From: an uncultured Prevotella sp.
GTDB lineage: Bacteria; Bacteroidota; Bacteroidia; Bacteroidales; Bacteroidaceae
Direction: 5' to 3'
NCBI GenBank assembly: GCA_900555035.1
Contig: USJX01000010.1
Location: 1-56,547 of the forward strand
Length of the DNA: 56,547 nt
A program made the position numbers and the translations under genes. Below the pieces are notes generated by a model. That model was not told the DNA's origin, did no database searches, and was given only the letters and a program-made list of their open reading frames with translations. Shown here piece by piece: positions 43,001 through 51,525 of the stretch. Position 1 is the first letter of the stretch. Each line of letters begins with the position of its first letter.

Positions 43001-43939
43001 GTTGACGAAGGCGGTGGAAAGATTGAAATTGCTGTTGCTGTTTTCCAGCTGTTCCACCTTGTTGCTTCCCTTCTTGATGATCAGGGCACCATGTTCAGAG
43101 GTGCTGATATAGAGGTTGCCATCGTGGTCGAAGGTGGCATTGTTGATGGTTACATGATTCTTGAAAGTACCCAGGTCGTAACCGGCATCGGCTATACGCC
43201 CCGTTCGATAGTCATAGTAGATGATGCCATACATGCAGACGATGAGCATGACTTGCGGGCGATGCTGGATGAATGCCACAGGGGCTCCGTATGGCGATTT
43301 GAAGTCTTTGCGCTGCACCTTGCCTTGTTTCTCGATGAATCGGGTGAAGGTTGACAGGTGACTGCTCTGCCAGAGATAATGGTGCTTGTCTTCGTAGATA
43401 TGGGTGAAGAATACATCCGAGTCGCGCTCGGTGTATGCTCTTTCCCATTTGATGGTGAATCTGTTGTTTGCCGTTTTCTCTATGCCGTTGTTCTTCACGG
43501 AGTAGAGACCGTAACCTGCCGTGCCCAGCAGGATATCGCCGCGATGGCTTTCTACCATCGAATAGATGCGTGGCTTTCTGCCATCAGGAAACTGGAGACG
43601 GGAGAAATTGTTCGTCTCATAATTATAGCGCATCAGTCCCTTGGCGCAACCAATCCAGAGGTTACCTTTCTTATCTACCAGAAGGTCGGAGATAATATTG
43701 TCGGTGATGGAGGTTGTGTCTTCTTCGTTGTGCCGATAGTTGGTAAAGCGGTAGCCGTCGAACTTGCTGAGTCCGTATTCCGTGCCCACCCAGATATAGC
43801 CATACTTGTCTTGCACAATACAGTTGATAAGTGAACTGGATAGCTTGCCCGAAGTGAAGAGTTCACCACTGTCGGCCCATACCATAAGCGATAAGGCGAT
43901 AGCGAAGAGTGCCGTGAGGCAATGTCTGATATGCTTCAT
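40019..43939 (-). CDS. Hybrid two-component system regulator (HTCS) of the xylan cluster
   Basis: A 1306-residue one-protein sensor and regulator in the inner membrane. It has a signal peptide ending MVWA and a periplasmic two-propeller sensor built of repeats such as YGYIWVGTEYGLSKFDGY and KGNLWIGCAKGLMRYN. A Y_Y_Y domain lies near 690-750 and a membrane helix near 760-785. The histidine kinase has phosphoacceptor NATHDIRSPL near 800, N box LLSNAMKYTF and G box DTGIGL. The receiver domain has Asp in ISDVMMPEMDG near 1100, and an AraC-type DNA-binding domain occupies 1200-1306. HTCS proteins bind oligosaccharides of the polysaccharide they control; xylo-oligosaccharides are inferred from the neighbours. 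Confidence 0.95.
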   Translation of the reverse strand: MKHIRHCLTALFAIALSLMVWADSGELFTSGKLSSSLINCIVQDKYGYIWVGTEYGLSKFDGYRFTNYRHNEEDTTSITDNIISDLLVDKKGNLWIGCAKGLMRYNYETNNFSRLQFPDGRKPRIYSMVESHRGDILLGTAGYGLYSVKNNGIEKTANNRFTIKWERAYTERDSDVFFTHIYEDKHHYLWQSSHLSTFTRFIEKQGKVQRKDFKSPYGAPVAFIQHRPQVMLIVCMYGIIYYDYRTGRIADAGYDLGTFKNHVTINNATFDHDGNLYISTSEHGALIIKKGSNKVEQLENSNSNFNLSTAFVNDIIEDKDNNLWIGCYKKGLYLLNQRQQAFSSWSFSAQSYIIGSSVSSIAPGENGETWCTVQNSGVFCFDASGKIIAHPTSPAGTCIIYKDRRGAYWISNGSALYSYNPHTGAYQEKLTFTSAGIYCMTDDNQGNLYISVYSKGLYIYNVESGKVTVLNMRQRGNKGFLCNDWVRSMAFDHTGHLWIGTSNGVSCLNTKTLSFKDFGWNNILKDRQANDICEGKNGNMIIGTEEGLYLFDRKTNKPLALPHAEVLKGKQVCSIIKDHQGDLWISTTMGIWQYDQKNRQFIGHINGNGLTTREYVLGSSMHTASDLIAFGTSDGITTFYPERVRAKKMELGDVHLTNFIIDGKPINCLTDEFTIPYEENSFTLEFSLLNYRNTDNISFQYRINEGKWNSTNEGSNAVSFNKLKPGSYTLEVRAMSNGNFSKKSTIIHIKVCDPWYASTWAFFLYFLTAAGIILYIIYRYERHRKEDLEETKMQFLINATHDIRSPLTLIMGPLNKLKTRITDAESKQEIDTIDRNAQRLLLLVNQILDERKIDKNQMHLHCQKTQLREFLNGIISLYRFNAEERNITLSLQEDASLNDANGKLPVWIDRINFDKVISNLLSNAMKYTFNGGTITLIMGKDEKNAIIKVQDTGIGLKEEKTDRLFDRFYQGNNSSDLHIEGTGIGLNLCKAFVEMHGGKIKAYNRTDGIKGSCFEVTIPLGQEHLKPEEILNEENDKNSESIGKKVQANRNFNILIVDDDAEIAHYIKTELCDWYRFDYARNGKEGLKMLLTGKYDLVISDVMMPEMDGITMLKNIKSNSNISDVPVILLTSKSEVENRLEGLRKGADAFLAKPFNMEELHILIDNLVDNVRRIRGKYSGAQGQKAKIEQIQVKGNNDALMERVMNYMNEHLADPDLNVEKLTADVGISRAQLHRKLKEIAGVSAGEFIRNLRLEQAARLIEEGQINITQVAYSVGFNNQTHFSTVFKKHYGMSPSEYAETKRKEK

Positions 43940-43979
43940 ATTTTTTGTCCGTTTCTTATTTAATAGGTTATTATGGCTG

Positions 43980-44011
43980 CAAAAGTAACAAAAAACAATG
44001 AAAGAAACAAA
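43980..44011 (-). promoter_or_regulatory. Promoter of the HTCS gene
   Basis: In the minus direction TTTG (44,011-44,008), 20 bp, then TACTTTTG (43,987-43,980): a full consensus promoter 40 bp before the start. Confidence 0.8.
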
Positions 44012-44187
44012 TTCTAATGCAACAATATGTTTCGTTTCTTTTTGTTTTTTTATCTTTTTGTGCCTTTTTTGTGAGTATGAAACAAATAGAAAAGTAATGG
44101 TAACTATAAAATACCTGTTATTTCATAAATTATTAGTAAATTTGCATCGTCAACAACAATAGAAACATTAAAGGCATCATAATAACA
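44012..44187 (+). promoter_or_regulatory. Divergent control region and promoter of the xylan operon
   Basis: AT-rich and without genes. TAAATTTG at 44,137-44,144 followed by CATC is the -7 element of the esterase-led operon, 43 bp before its start. No TTTG lies at -33, as expected for a promoter that needs an activator such as the divergent HTCS. An HTCS binding site could not be identified by eye. Confidence 0.6.
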
Positions 44188-45390
44188 ATGAATAAACAAG
44201 CTATAAAAATCTTATCTTTGGCACTCGTGTTGGCAGCGTCAAGTTCTGTAGCTTTTGCCCAGAAGGTATGGAAAGGCTCTTGGGCTACTGCAGTGGAATG
44301 GACTGGCAAAGGAGATATGCCTAAGGAAAGCTTGAGCAACCGCTCCTGCCGACAGGTGGTTCATGTATCCTTTGGCGGAAAGGAACTCAGAGTGAAGCTC
44401 AGCAATGAGCAGAGCAAGGAACCGGTGGAAATCAAATCGGTGTATATTGCAGATACCGATAAGGACAGCAACTGGTTTGTGAATGGTAAGACCGTGAAGT
44501 ATCTCAAGTTTAATGGCAAGAAGAATGTAACCATTGCTCCTGGCAAGGCTATCTTCTCAGATGATTTGAAGTATGCCTTGAAGAGCGGACAGCGCCTTAC
44601 GATTACCATCGACTATGGCAAGCAGACTCCAGTGAATGCAACATCCCATCGTGGTTCACGTACCACATCTTATATAGTAAACGGTTTGCATCGTACTCCT
44701 AAACCGATGGATAAGAGTTTTGATGATGGCGAGGAGGTGGATCACTGGTATAATCTTTCTGCCATTGATGTGAAGACCGATAAGACTACCCCGGTAGTGG
44801 CAATTCTCGGAAACTCTATCACCGATGGCCGTGGAAGTACCACCAACCATCAGAACCGATGGACCGATTTCCTCTCGGATGCCCTGAATGCAGAGAAGCC
44901 ATACGGTGTATTGAATCTCGGTATCGGTGGCAACTGCGTGGTGCAAGGCGGATTGAGCGAACCAGCCATGAAGCGTTTCGACCGTGACATCCTGGGACAG
45001 ACAGGTGTGGATAAGCTCATCATCTTCGAAGGAACCAACGATATCGGTTGCTGCGGAGGAAATTATGAACATGTAACAGATACCCTGATAGCTTGCTACA
45101 AGGTGCTGATAGCAAAAGCCAAGGCTAAAGGCATCAAGGTATATGGCGGAACGATCACCCCAACCAAGGGCAACGGATGGTATTCTTTCTGGCATGAGGC
45201 AATGCGCCAAACCGTGAACGAATGGATTAGAAAGAGCGGTGCCTTTGATGAGGTCATCGATTTCGATGAATTAACCCGTGACCCGAAAGACCCTCAGCGC
45301 CTGAAGGCTGAATATTCAGACGACTGGTTGCATCTCAACCCTAAGGGATATGAAGCTATGGGCAAGTTTGCCGCAGAAAAATTGAAATAA
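44188..45390 (+). CDS. Secreted SGNH/GDSL esterase of the xylan cluster
   Basis: A 400-residue exported esterase. It has a signal peptide ending SSVAFAQ and a beta-rich N-terminal domain. In the SGNH core, Ser is in GNSITDGRGS near 209, there is a FEGTNDIGCCGG block, and Asp/His are in DWLHLNPKGY near 380. It is a paralogue of the gene at 20.6 kb. It is first in a plus-strand operon with a GPH transporter (12 bp), GH10 and GH43, so deacetylation of xylan or xylo-oligosaccharides is likely but inferred. Confidence 0.85.
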   Translation: MNKQAIKILSLALVLAASSSVAFAQKVWKGSWATAVEWTGKGDMPKESLSNRSCRQVVHVSFGGKELRVKLSNEQSKEPVEIKSVYIADTDKDSNWFVNGKTVKYLKFNGKKNVTIAPGKAIFSDDLKYALKSGQRLTITIDYGKQTPVNATSHRGSRTTSYIVNGLHRTPKPMDKSFDDGEEVDHWYNLSAIDVKTDKTTPVVAILGNSITDGRGSTTNHQNRWTDFLSDALNAEKPYGVLNLGIGGNCVVQGGLSEPAMKRFDRDILGQTGVDKLIIFEGTNDIGCCGGNYEHVTDTLIACYKVLIAKAKAKGIKVYGGTITPTKGNGWYSFWHEAMRQTVNEWIRKSGAFDEVIDFDELTRDPKDPQRLKAEYSDDWLHLNPKGYEAMGKFAAEKLK

Positions 45391-45402
45391 AAGAATAATA
45401 AT

Positions 45403-46806
45403 ATGGAAAAGAATTCACAGGAATCTAAGGGATTCTACAAATTGAGTTGGTTGCAGCGCATCGGATTCGGTTCTGGTGACTTGGCACAAAACCTCATCTT
45501 CCAGACAACATGTATGTACTTGTTGTTCTTCTATACCGATATCTACGGACTCGATGCAGTTGACGTTTCCGTGATGTTTACGGTAGGTAATGTTGCAAAT
45601 GTGATTTGGGACCCTATTGTAGGTGCCCTTATAGATAAGCACAATCCTAAGTTGGGTAAGTATCGCTCTTATCTGGTATTCGTAGGAATCCCACTTTCGG
45701 GCTTTGCCATCCTCTGCTTCTGGAATGGCTTTGCACCATCCCTGCTCTATGCCTATATCACATACATTGCCATGACATTGCTCTATACATTTATCAATGT
45801 ACCTTATGGAGCCTTGAACTCATCGCTGACTCGTGATACCGATGAAATCACGGTGTTGACGTCAGTTCGTATGTTTATGGCAAACTGTGGCGGTTTGGCT
45901 GTAGGCTCAGGCCTTCCATTGCTCATCGCATACTTTACCGACCAGCAGTCGGATGGTTTGCCTAAGGATCCGGTGGCTTGGTTTACCACCATGACCATCT
46001 ATGCCGTAATTGGTTTGTTGTTGCTCCTCTTCTGTTTCTCACAGTGTAAGGAGCGTGTGGTAATGAATGCCGAGGAGAGTGCCAATGTGAAGATAAGCGA
46101 CCTTTGGATGGAATTTTTCCACAACCGTCCTTTGCGTATCATAGCCTTCTTCTTCATCACCGCCTTCGCCATGATGTCTATCGGCAATGCGGCAGGAGCT
46201 TACTTCATGAACAGCAACCTTCACGGAACCTCCGAGCAGCTTTCCATCTTCATGGGTTTGGGTTCGGCACCATCGTTCATCTTTATGCCACTGGTGCCTA
46301 TGATCAAGAAGGCAATCGGCAAGAAGAACATGTTCTATGTGTTCCTGGGCATCGCCATCGTGGGTATGGCATTCCTTTATCTGGTAGCAAAGATGGAGCA
46401 GCCAAGTATGATGCTCGTCTATATCGCCCAGTTTGTTAAGTCAACGGGTGTTATTGTAGCTACGGGTTATATGTGGGCTCTTGTTCCTGAGGTTATCTCT
46501 TATGGAGAGTATAAGAGTGGCAAGCGTATTGCAGGTATCGTGAATGCCTTGACGGGCATCTTCTTCAAGGCGGGTATGACCTTGGGTAGTGTGGTGGCTC
46601 CAGCCATCCTTGCTTACGTGGCTTACAATCCGAAGGCTGTGGAGCAGACTCCTGAGGCTCAGGAGGGTATTCTCTGGTTGGTATGTGTCATTCCTGCTGC
46701 CTTGTTGCTGCTCGCCATCTTCATTATCTCGAAGTATGAGTTGACAGATGCGGTTATCGATGATATCAACAAGAAGATTGAGGATCGGCACAAACAGAAA
46801 AAGTAA
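45403..46806 (+). CDS. GPH-family sugar:cation symporter, probable xylo-oligosaccharide importer
   Basis: A 467-residue inner-membrane carrier of the major facilitator fold with 12 hydrophobic segments. The GPH signature is clear: GFGSGDLAQNLIFQT near residue 18-32 and WDPIVGALIDKHNPKLGKYR near 67-86. It is placed between esterase and xylanase genes, 12 bp after the former. It would carry periplasmic xylo-oligosaccharides to the cytoplasm, where the signal-less GH43 enzyme acts; the substrate is inferred. Confidence 0.9.
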   Translation: MEKNSQESKGFYKLSWLQRIGFGSGDLAQNLIFQTTCMYLLFFYTDIYGLDAVDVSVMFTVGNVANVIWDPIVGALIDKHNPKLGKYRSYLVFVGIPLSGFAILCFWNGFAPSLLYAYITYIAMTLLYTFINVPYGALNSSLTRDTDEITVLTSVRMFMANCGGLAVGSGLPLLIAYFTDQQSDGLPKDPVAWFTTMTIYAVIGLLLLLFCFSQCKERVVMNAEESANVKISDLWMEFFHNRPLRIIAFFFITAFAMMSIGNAAGAYFMNSNLHGTSEQLSIFMGLGSAPSFIFMPLVPMIKKAIGKKNMFYVFLGIAIVGMAFLYLVAKMEQPSMMLVYIAQFVKSTGVIVATGYMWALVPEVISYGEYKSGKRIAGIVNALTGIFFKAGMTLGSVVAPAILAYVAYNPKAVEQTPEAQEGILWLVCVIPAALLLLAIFIISKYELTDAVIDDINKKIEDRHKQKK

Positions 46807-46837
46807 CATTTAAAATTGAGAAAAATATAAATTAGAC

Positions 46838-47962
46838 ATGAAGAAAATTTCAACTTTTGCCTTGGGCTTGATGCTTGCTTCTGCAGCTTTTGCCCAGAAA
46901 GGCAATAATAATACGACAATCCCAACATTCCAGGAGGCCATGGGCAAATACTTCCTGGTGGGTGCAGCCGTTAATACTTCTCTGACAGACGGACAAGACC
47001 CGGCAGGTGAGGAAGTAGTGAAGAAGCAGTTTAACCAGGTGGTTGCCGAGAACTGTATGAAGGGCGAGAAGAATCATCCGGAGGTGAATCGCTTTGATTT
47101 CACCGATGGTGATAAGCTGGCTGACTGGGCAGAGAAGAACGGCAAGACCTTGATAGGTCATTGCCTGGTTTGGCACTCTCAGCCACCTAAGTGGATGTTT
47201 ACCGATGATAAGGGTAATCTGGTAAGCCGTGAAGTGCTCATCGGCAGAATGTATAATCACATCATGAATGTGGTTACTCATTATAAAGGTAGAGTAAAGG
47301 GATGGGACGTAGTGAACGAGGCTTTCGAGGATGATGGCTCTTACCGCAAGTCTTTATATTATAAGATTATCGGTCCGGAGTTCATCGAACTGGCTTTCCG
47401 CTTTGCACATGAGGCTGATCCTAACGTAGAGCTTTACTATAATGATTATTCTACTTCGAAGCCAGCCAAGCGTGAGGCTATCTGCAAGTTGGTTCGCGAT
47501 TTGAAGGCGAAGGGCCTCCGCATCGATGCAGTAGGTATGCAGAGCCACAATGGTTTTGATTATCCTGATTATGCTGAGTATGAGAAGAGCATCGAGGCTT
47601 TTGCAGGTGAAGGTGTCAAGGTGATGCTGACTGAGCTGGATATGAACATGCTTCCTAATCCAGAAGGATTCGGCGGAGCGGAAATCAGCCAGAAGTTTGA
47701 ACTTCAGAAGAAGTACAATCCATACGTGAAGGGACTTGACAAGAAGGCGAAGAAGCTCTTCAACCAGCGTTATCTCGATCTCTTCAAGATTGTAGAGCGT
47801 CACAAGGATGTCATCAGTCGTGTTACCTTCTGGGGTGTCAACGATGGTCACTCTTGGTTGAATGGCTGGCCTATCCCTGGCAGAACCAACTATCCGCTGC
47901 TCATCGACCGCAACAACGAGGTGAAGCCAGTGGTGAAGGAAATCGTCAATCTCTTTAAATAA
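46838..47962 (+). CDS. Endo-1,4-beta-xylanase, GH10
   Basis: A 374-residue enzyme with signal peptide MKKISTFALGLMLASAAFAQ and a single GH10 TIM barrel. The acid/base Glu is in WDVVNEAFEDDG near residue 160, the nucleophile Glu in VMLTELDMNM near 265, and HCLVWHSQPPKWM near 109 forms part of the subsites. It has no carbohydrate-binding module and no lipobox, so it is probably periplasmic, acting on oligosaccharides already imported. Third gene of the operon. Confidence 0.95.
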   Translation: MKKISTFALGLMLASAAFAQKGNNNTTIPTFQEAMGKYFLVGAAVNTSLTDGQDPAGEEVVKKQFNQVVAENCMKGEKNHPEVNRFDFTDGDKLADWAEKNGKTLIGHCLVWHSQPPKWMFTDDKGNLVSREVLIGRMYNHIMNVVTHYKGRVKGWDVVNEAFEDDGSYRKSLYYKIIGPEFIELAFRFAHEADPNVELYYNDYSTSKPAKREAICKLVRDLKAKGLRIDAVGMQSHNGFDYPDYAEYEKSIEAFAGEGVKVMLTELDMNMLPNPEGFGGAEISQKFELQKKYNPYVKGLDKKAKKLFNQRYLDLFKIVERHKDVISRVTFWGVNDGHSWLNGWPIPGRTNYPLLIDRNNEVKPVVKEIVNLFK

Positions 47963-48019
47963 GATCTCTTCAAATAGAATCTCTTAAGATAATATCATCA
48001 ATCTCTTTAAATATAAGAT
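47942..48019 (+). repeat. Imperfect duplication of the xylanase 3' end
   Basis: ATCGTCAATCTCTTTAAATA at the end of the xylanase gene recurs as ATCATCAATCTCTTTAAATA about 53 bp downstream, with two further partial ATCTCTT copies between. This spacer separates GH10 from GH43. Confidence 0.8.
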
Positions 48020-48023
48020 AACA

Positions 48024-48989
48024 ATGAAAGCAAGATATTTGTTCCCTAAGGATTATATGGCAGATCCATCTGCCAATGTGTTTAACGGTCGCCTGTATGT
48101 TTACCCATCTCATGACTGGGATAGCGGCGAAAGCTTCGACGATGATGGCGGTCACTTCCAGATGAAAGACTATCATGTTCTCTCTATGGACGATGTGATG
48201 GAAGGTGAGGTAACCGATCATGGTGTGATTCTCGATGTGAAGGATGTGCCATGGGCTGAGAAGCAGATGTGGGACAACGATGTAGTAGAGAAGGATGGCA
48301 AGTACTATCTTATCTTCTCTGCCAAGGATTATAATGGAGTGTTCCATCTCGGTGTGGCTGTGGCTGATAAGCCTGAAGGTCCTTTCGTTCCGAATGCCGA
48401 CCCTATCCGCAAGTCATACAGCATCGACCCTTGCGTGTTCAAGGATGATGACGGCAAGATTTACTGCTACTTCGGTGGTATCTGGGGCGGTCAGCTTCAG
48501 TGGTACAAGGACAACAAGGCACTGAAGGATGAGCATCTTCCAGAGGGCAAGGAGAATCCGTTACCATCTCGTGTAGCCATGATGACTGATGATGTGCAGC
48601 AGTTTGCAGAAATGCCAAAGCCTGTTGTCATCGTTGACGAGGAGGGTAAGGTGTTGCCAGCCGATGATCCTCATCGCTTCTTCGAGGCTAGCTGGATGCA
48701 CAAGTACAAGGGCAAGTATTACTTCAGCTACTCTACCGGTGATACTCATTATCTCTGCTATGCAGTGGGTGATAATCCTTATGGACCATTTACTTATAAG
48801 GGTGTTATCCTGGAGCCTGTAGTAGGTTGGACAACCCATCATAGCATCTGTGAGTACAAGGGACAGTGGTATCTGTTCCATCACGACTGCGTGCCATCAA
48901 ATGATACAACCTGGCTTCGCAGCGTAAAGGTGGCTCCTCTCTTCTATGATGAGGATGGTAATATCTTGCCAGTAAAGACGGATGAGTAA
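48024..48989 (+). CDS. Glycoside hydrolase family 43, cytoplasmic
   Basis: A 321-residue five-bladed propeller enzyme, probably beta-xylosidase and/or alpha-arabinofuranosidase. The three GH43 carboxylates are visible: base Asp14 in MADPSANVFNG, Asp near 135 in SIDPCVFKDDDG, and acid Glu near 221 in RFFEASWMHKYKG. There is no signal peptide, so it acts inside the cell on oligosaccharides brought in by the GPH transporter. It is the last gene of the operon; a hairpin follows at 49,091. Confidence 0.9.
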   Translation: MKARYLFPKDYMADPSANVFNGRLYVYPSHDWDSGESFDDDGGHFQMKDYHVLSMDDVMEGEVTDHGVILDVKDVPWAEKQMWDNDVVEKDGKYYLIFSAKDYNGVFHLGVAVADKPEGPFVPNADPIRKSYSIDPCVFKDDDGKIYCYFGGIWGGQLQWYKDNKALKDEHLPEGKENPLPSRVAMMTDDVQQFAEMPKPVVIVDEEGKVLPADDPHRFFEASWMHKYKGKYYFSYSTGDTHYLCYAVGDNPYGPFTYKGVILEPVVGWTTHHSICEYKGQWYLFHHDCVPSNDTTWLRSVKVAPLFYDEDGNILPVKTDE

Positions 48990-49090
48990 TCCGCCTTTTT
49001 CAGGCAATCAGGCATAAACAAAGGCTTTAGGTTTTTAATAGTTTTGATGAATAGTTGATACATTTAGTTAATGTTAGTTTAGAAAGTGAG

Positions 49091-49120
49091 CAGCATCTTC
49101 GAGAGGAAGGTGCTGTTTTT
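49091..49120 (+). terminator. Terminator of the xylan operon
   Basis: CAGCATCTTC and GGAAGGTGCTG pair around GAGA with one mismatch, followed by a T run. It lies about 100 bp after the GH43 stop. Confidence 0.7.
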
Positions 49121-49190
49121 CTTTTTGTAGCATCGGATATCTTTTTCTTTTTATCTCATGTTATTTTTATGTTATTTCTTTCTTTTTGTT

Positions 49191-49221
49191 ATTGTTTTCT
49201 GAGTTTTTTTGTTTACCTTTG
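49191..49221 (+). promoter_or_regulatory. Promoter of the DUF5687/ABC pair
   Basis: ATTG (49,191-49,194) and TACCTTTG (49,214-49,221) with 19 bp between, 29 nt before the start. Confidence 0.7.
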
Positions 49222-49250
49222 CATCCATAAACCAATGAAATGAAAGAATT

Positions 49251-50651
49251 ATGTTGAAATTACTGTTAAGGTTATGGTGGCTGCAACAGCGCCGTAACTT
49301 CCGCAAGAGAGATGCCTTCGTGGCGTGCTACATCATCTTCCTGTATGTGGTGGTGGGCTTCAGCTTCTTCCAGGGCTTCACCGAGAGTGGAGGAGAACTG
49401 AAGGGAGAAGAGATGCCGGCATTGTTGGGTGCCGGCATCGTAATCGGCATGCTGGTTCCAGACATCATCATGAAGATGGTGATGAAGCGGGATATTACGG
49501 CAATGGATGATTATGTGAAGTCGCGCCCTGTGCCAGAGAAAATCTGGAACAAGTTCCTGCTCACTACCAATCTCGTGAGCTTCTGGAACTATGTGCTTCC
49601 GGTGCTTACGCTTCCGGTGTTCATCTATCTTCTGCCGGCAAGTGAGGCTGTAGCCAGCTTCTTCCTGTTTCTGGAGTTCTCTTTTGTCAACGGCATCTAT
49701 ATCACCTGTTACCGCAAGGCTACGGAGTGGATTCTGAAATGGCCCTTAATATTGGGATGGATGGGAATGTTTGCCGTGCTGATAGGATATATGTTTGTGG
49801 CTTCTTTCTTCCCGGTATATATGGGATGGATAGGTCTCTTCTTCCTTGCAGGAGCGGTATTCACCGGTCTTACCGCCTATCTCTATCACGAAAAGATTTA
49901 TAATGAGCAGAAGCAGAAGGTTTCCAAGTTCCGTGGATTCAGCCATATCAACCTTTTTAGTCTGCAATATATCGGTACGTTGAGAGCAAAGCGTGTCCGT
50001 ACGATGGTGATTATGATTACCGCCATCTTCCTTTTCGATGCCTATCTCTTCGCCTTGATGCCTTTAGAGCCGGGACAGGAAATGGGGGATAAGGTGGCTA
50101 TGACTACCCTCTATGTGGCTGGTGCCATCCTGCTGCCATCGGTGGTATTATCGCAATGGACTTTTGGTATTGAGGCAAACTTCTTCCATGGTTTGATGAC
50201 CAAGCCGGTAAAGGTGAAGCAGATGCTGCAGAATTGCTTCTATTATTATATGGTAGTGAGTGCGATAGCCTTGTTGCTCACCCTTCCGTTCCTTTTCCTG
50301 CAGGCAGGAATCGGAATCCAGGTGCTTATCAGCAGTTTCTGTCTGGCAGTATTCATCAATCTCTTCAATCTGCCTACGGCACTCTTTTCTTCCCGTCTGG
50401 AGATATTCCAGACTTCCATGTTCAGTATGCAGGGAGCGAATCTGAAGATCAATCTTTATGCCATCGCCTTCTTCTTCCCGCTGGCTGGCGTCGCTGCCAT
50501 CTATCATTTCTTCGGCGAGACGGCATGGTTTATCACCTGCGTAGCGCTGGCAGTCATCAGCATCGCCATCCACAAATGGTTCATCGCCAAGATTGCTGCC
50601 ATCTTCGAGAAGAACAAGTATAAGCGCATGGAGAAGTTCATGGAAAGCTAA
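49251..50651 (+). CDS. ABC transporter membrane protein, DUF5687 family
   Basis: A 466-residue integral membrane protein with about ten hydrophobic segments and no signal peptide. The N-terminal LRLWWLQQRRNFRKRDAFVACYI resembles DUF5687 proteins of Bacteroidota. It is followed after 36 bp by an ATPase subunit, so the pair should form an ABC-2-like exporter of unknown substrate. Confidence 0.75.
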   Translation: MLKLLLRLWWLQQRRNFRKRDAFVACYIIFLYVVVGFSFFQGFTESGGELKGEEMPALLGAGIVIGMLVPDIIMKMVMKRDITAMDDYVKSRPVPEKIWNKFLLTTNLVSFWNYVLPVLTLPVFIYLLPASEAVASFFLFLEFSFVNGIYITCYRKATEWILKWPLILGWMGMFAVLIGYMFVASFFPVYMGWIGLFFLAGAVFTGLTAYLYHEKIYNEQKQKVSKFRGFSHINLFSLQYIGTLRAKRVRTMVIMITAIFLFDAYLFALMPLEPGQEMGDKVAMTTLYVAGAILLPSVVLSQWTFGIEANFFHGLMTKPVKVKQMLQNCFYYYMVVSAIALLLTLPFLFLQAGIGIQVLISSFCLAVFINLFNLPTALFSSRLEIFQTSMFSMQGANLKINLYAIAFFFPLAGVAAIYHFFGETAWFITCVALAVISIAIHKWFIAKIAAIFEKNKYKRMEKFMES

Positions 50652-50687
50652 GTAAACATTAAACACTACACATTAAACATTAGAATA

Positions 50688-51398
50688 ATGGATATCAAGA
50701 TTCAGAATCTCAAGAAGATATATAATGGCAATACCGTACTCAATATTGATAATCTGGGTGTTGCAAAGGGCGAGTTGATAGGACTCGTAGGTAATAATGG
50801 TGCGGGCAAGACTACCTTGCTCCGCCTGATTCTCGACCTGATTCAGGCAGATGATGGTTTCGTGGAAAGCAATGGACAAAAGGTGAACGAGAGTGAAACC
50901 TGGAAGGAATATACCGGCAGTTACATCGACGGCAGATTCCTCATCGACTTCCTCACCCCTGAGGAATACTTCGATTTCATTGCTGATGTCTATAACATCG
51001 ACGATAAAACCTTGCAGGAGCGACTGGCGCAGTTTGAGGGCTTTATGCACGATGAAATCATGGGAACCAAGAAGTATCTCCGTGATTTCTCTCAGGGCAA
51101 CCGACAGAAGATTGGCATCATCGGAGCGATGATCATCAATCCGAAGGTTCTTCTCCTGGATGAGCCATTCAACTATCTCGACCCTTCTTCTCAGATGACT
51201 ATCGCCCACATGATTCAGCGTATCTGCAAGGAGCAGGGCACCACGGTCATCATCTCCAGCCATAACCTCAACTTCGTTGCCGACATCTCCTCCCGCATCC
51301 TCCTGCTGGAGAAAGGCAAGTTGGTGAAGGATCTTCCTAATGCCGATGGTGCTGCCATCGCCGAACTCAACGAGTACTTCGGTATTCAGGCGGAATAG
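50688..51398 (+). CDS. ABC transporter ATP-binding protein
   Basis: A 236-residue ATPase that energises the DUF5687 membrane partner. Walker A is GNNGAGKT near 36-43, a variant signature is FSQGNRQK near 135, Walker B is VLLLDEP near 154, and the switch His is in ISSHN near 190. It belongs to the single-domain exporters resembling YtrB/BcrA. Second and last gene of its operon. Confidence 0.92.
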   Translation: MDIKIQNLKKIYNGNTVLNIDNLGVAKGELIGLVGNNGAGKTTLLRLILDLIQADDGFVESNGQKVNESETWKEYTGSYIDGRFLIDFLTPEEYFDFIADVYNIDDKTLQERLAQFEGFMHDEIMGTKKYLRDFSQGNRQKIGIIGAMIINPKVLLLDEPFNYLDPSSQMTIAHMIQRICKEQGTTVIISSHNLNFVADISSRILLLEKGKLVKDLPNADGAAIAELNEYFGIQAE

Positions 51399-51443
51399 CA
51401 AACATAAGTCTTTTTCCGTAAGGCGATGAAGATTTACGTTAAT

Positions 51444-51498
51444 ATTATACAAATTCTATTATACGATTTGTATAATTGTCGGTAAATGCTTATCTTTG
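51444..51498 (+). promoter_or_regulatory. Promoter of the ATPase at 51.5 kb with an inverted repeat over the -33 box
   Basis: ATTATACAAAT (51,444-51,454) and ATTTGTATAAT (51,466-51,476) form a perfect 11-bp inverted repeat. The right arm contains the -33 TTTG (51,467-51,470), followed by 20 bp and TATCTTTG (51,491-51,498). A protein on this site would block the promoter. Confidence 0.8.
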
Positions 51499-51525
51499 CA
51501 CTGATAATAAAGTATTTAGAAAGAT

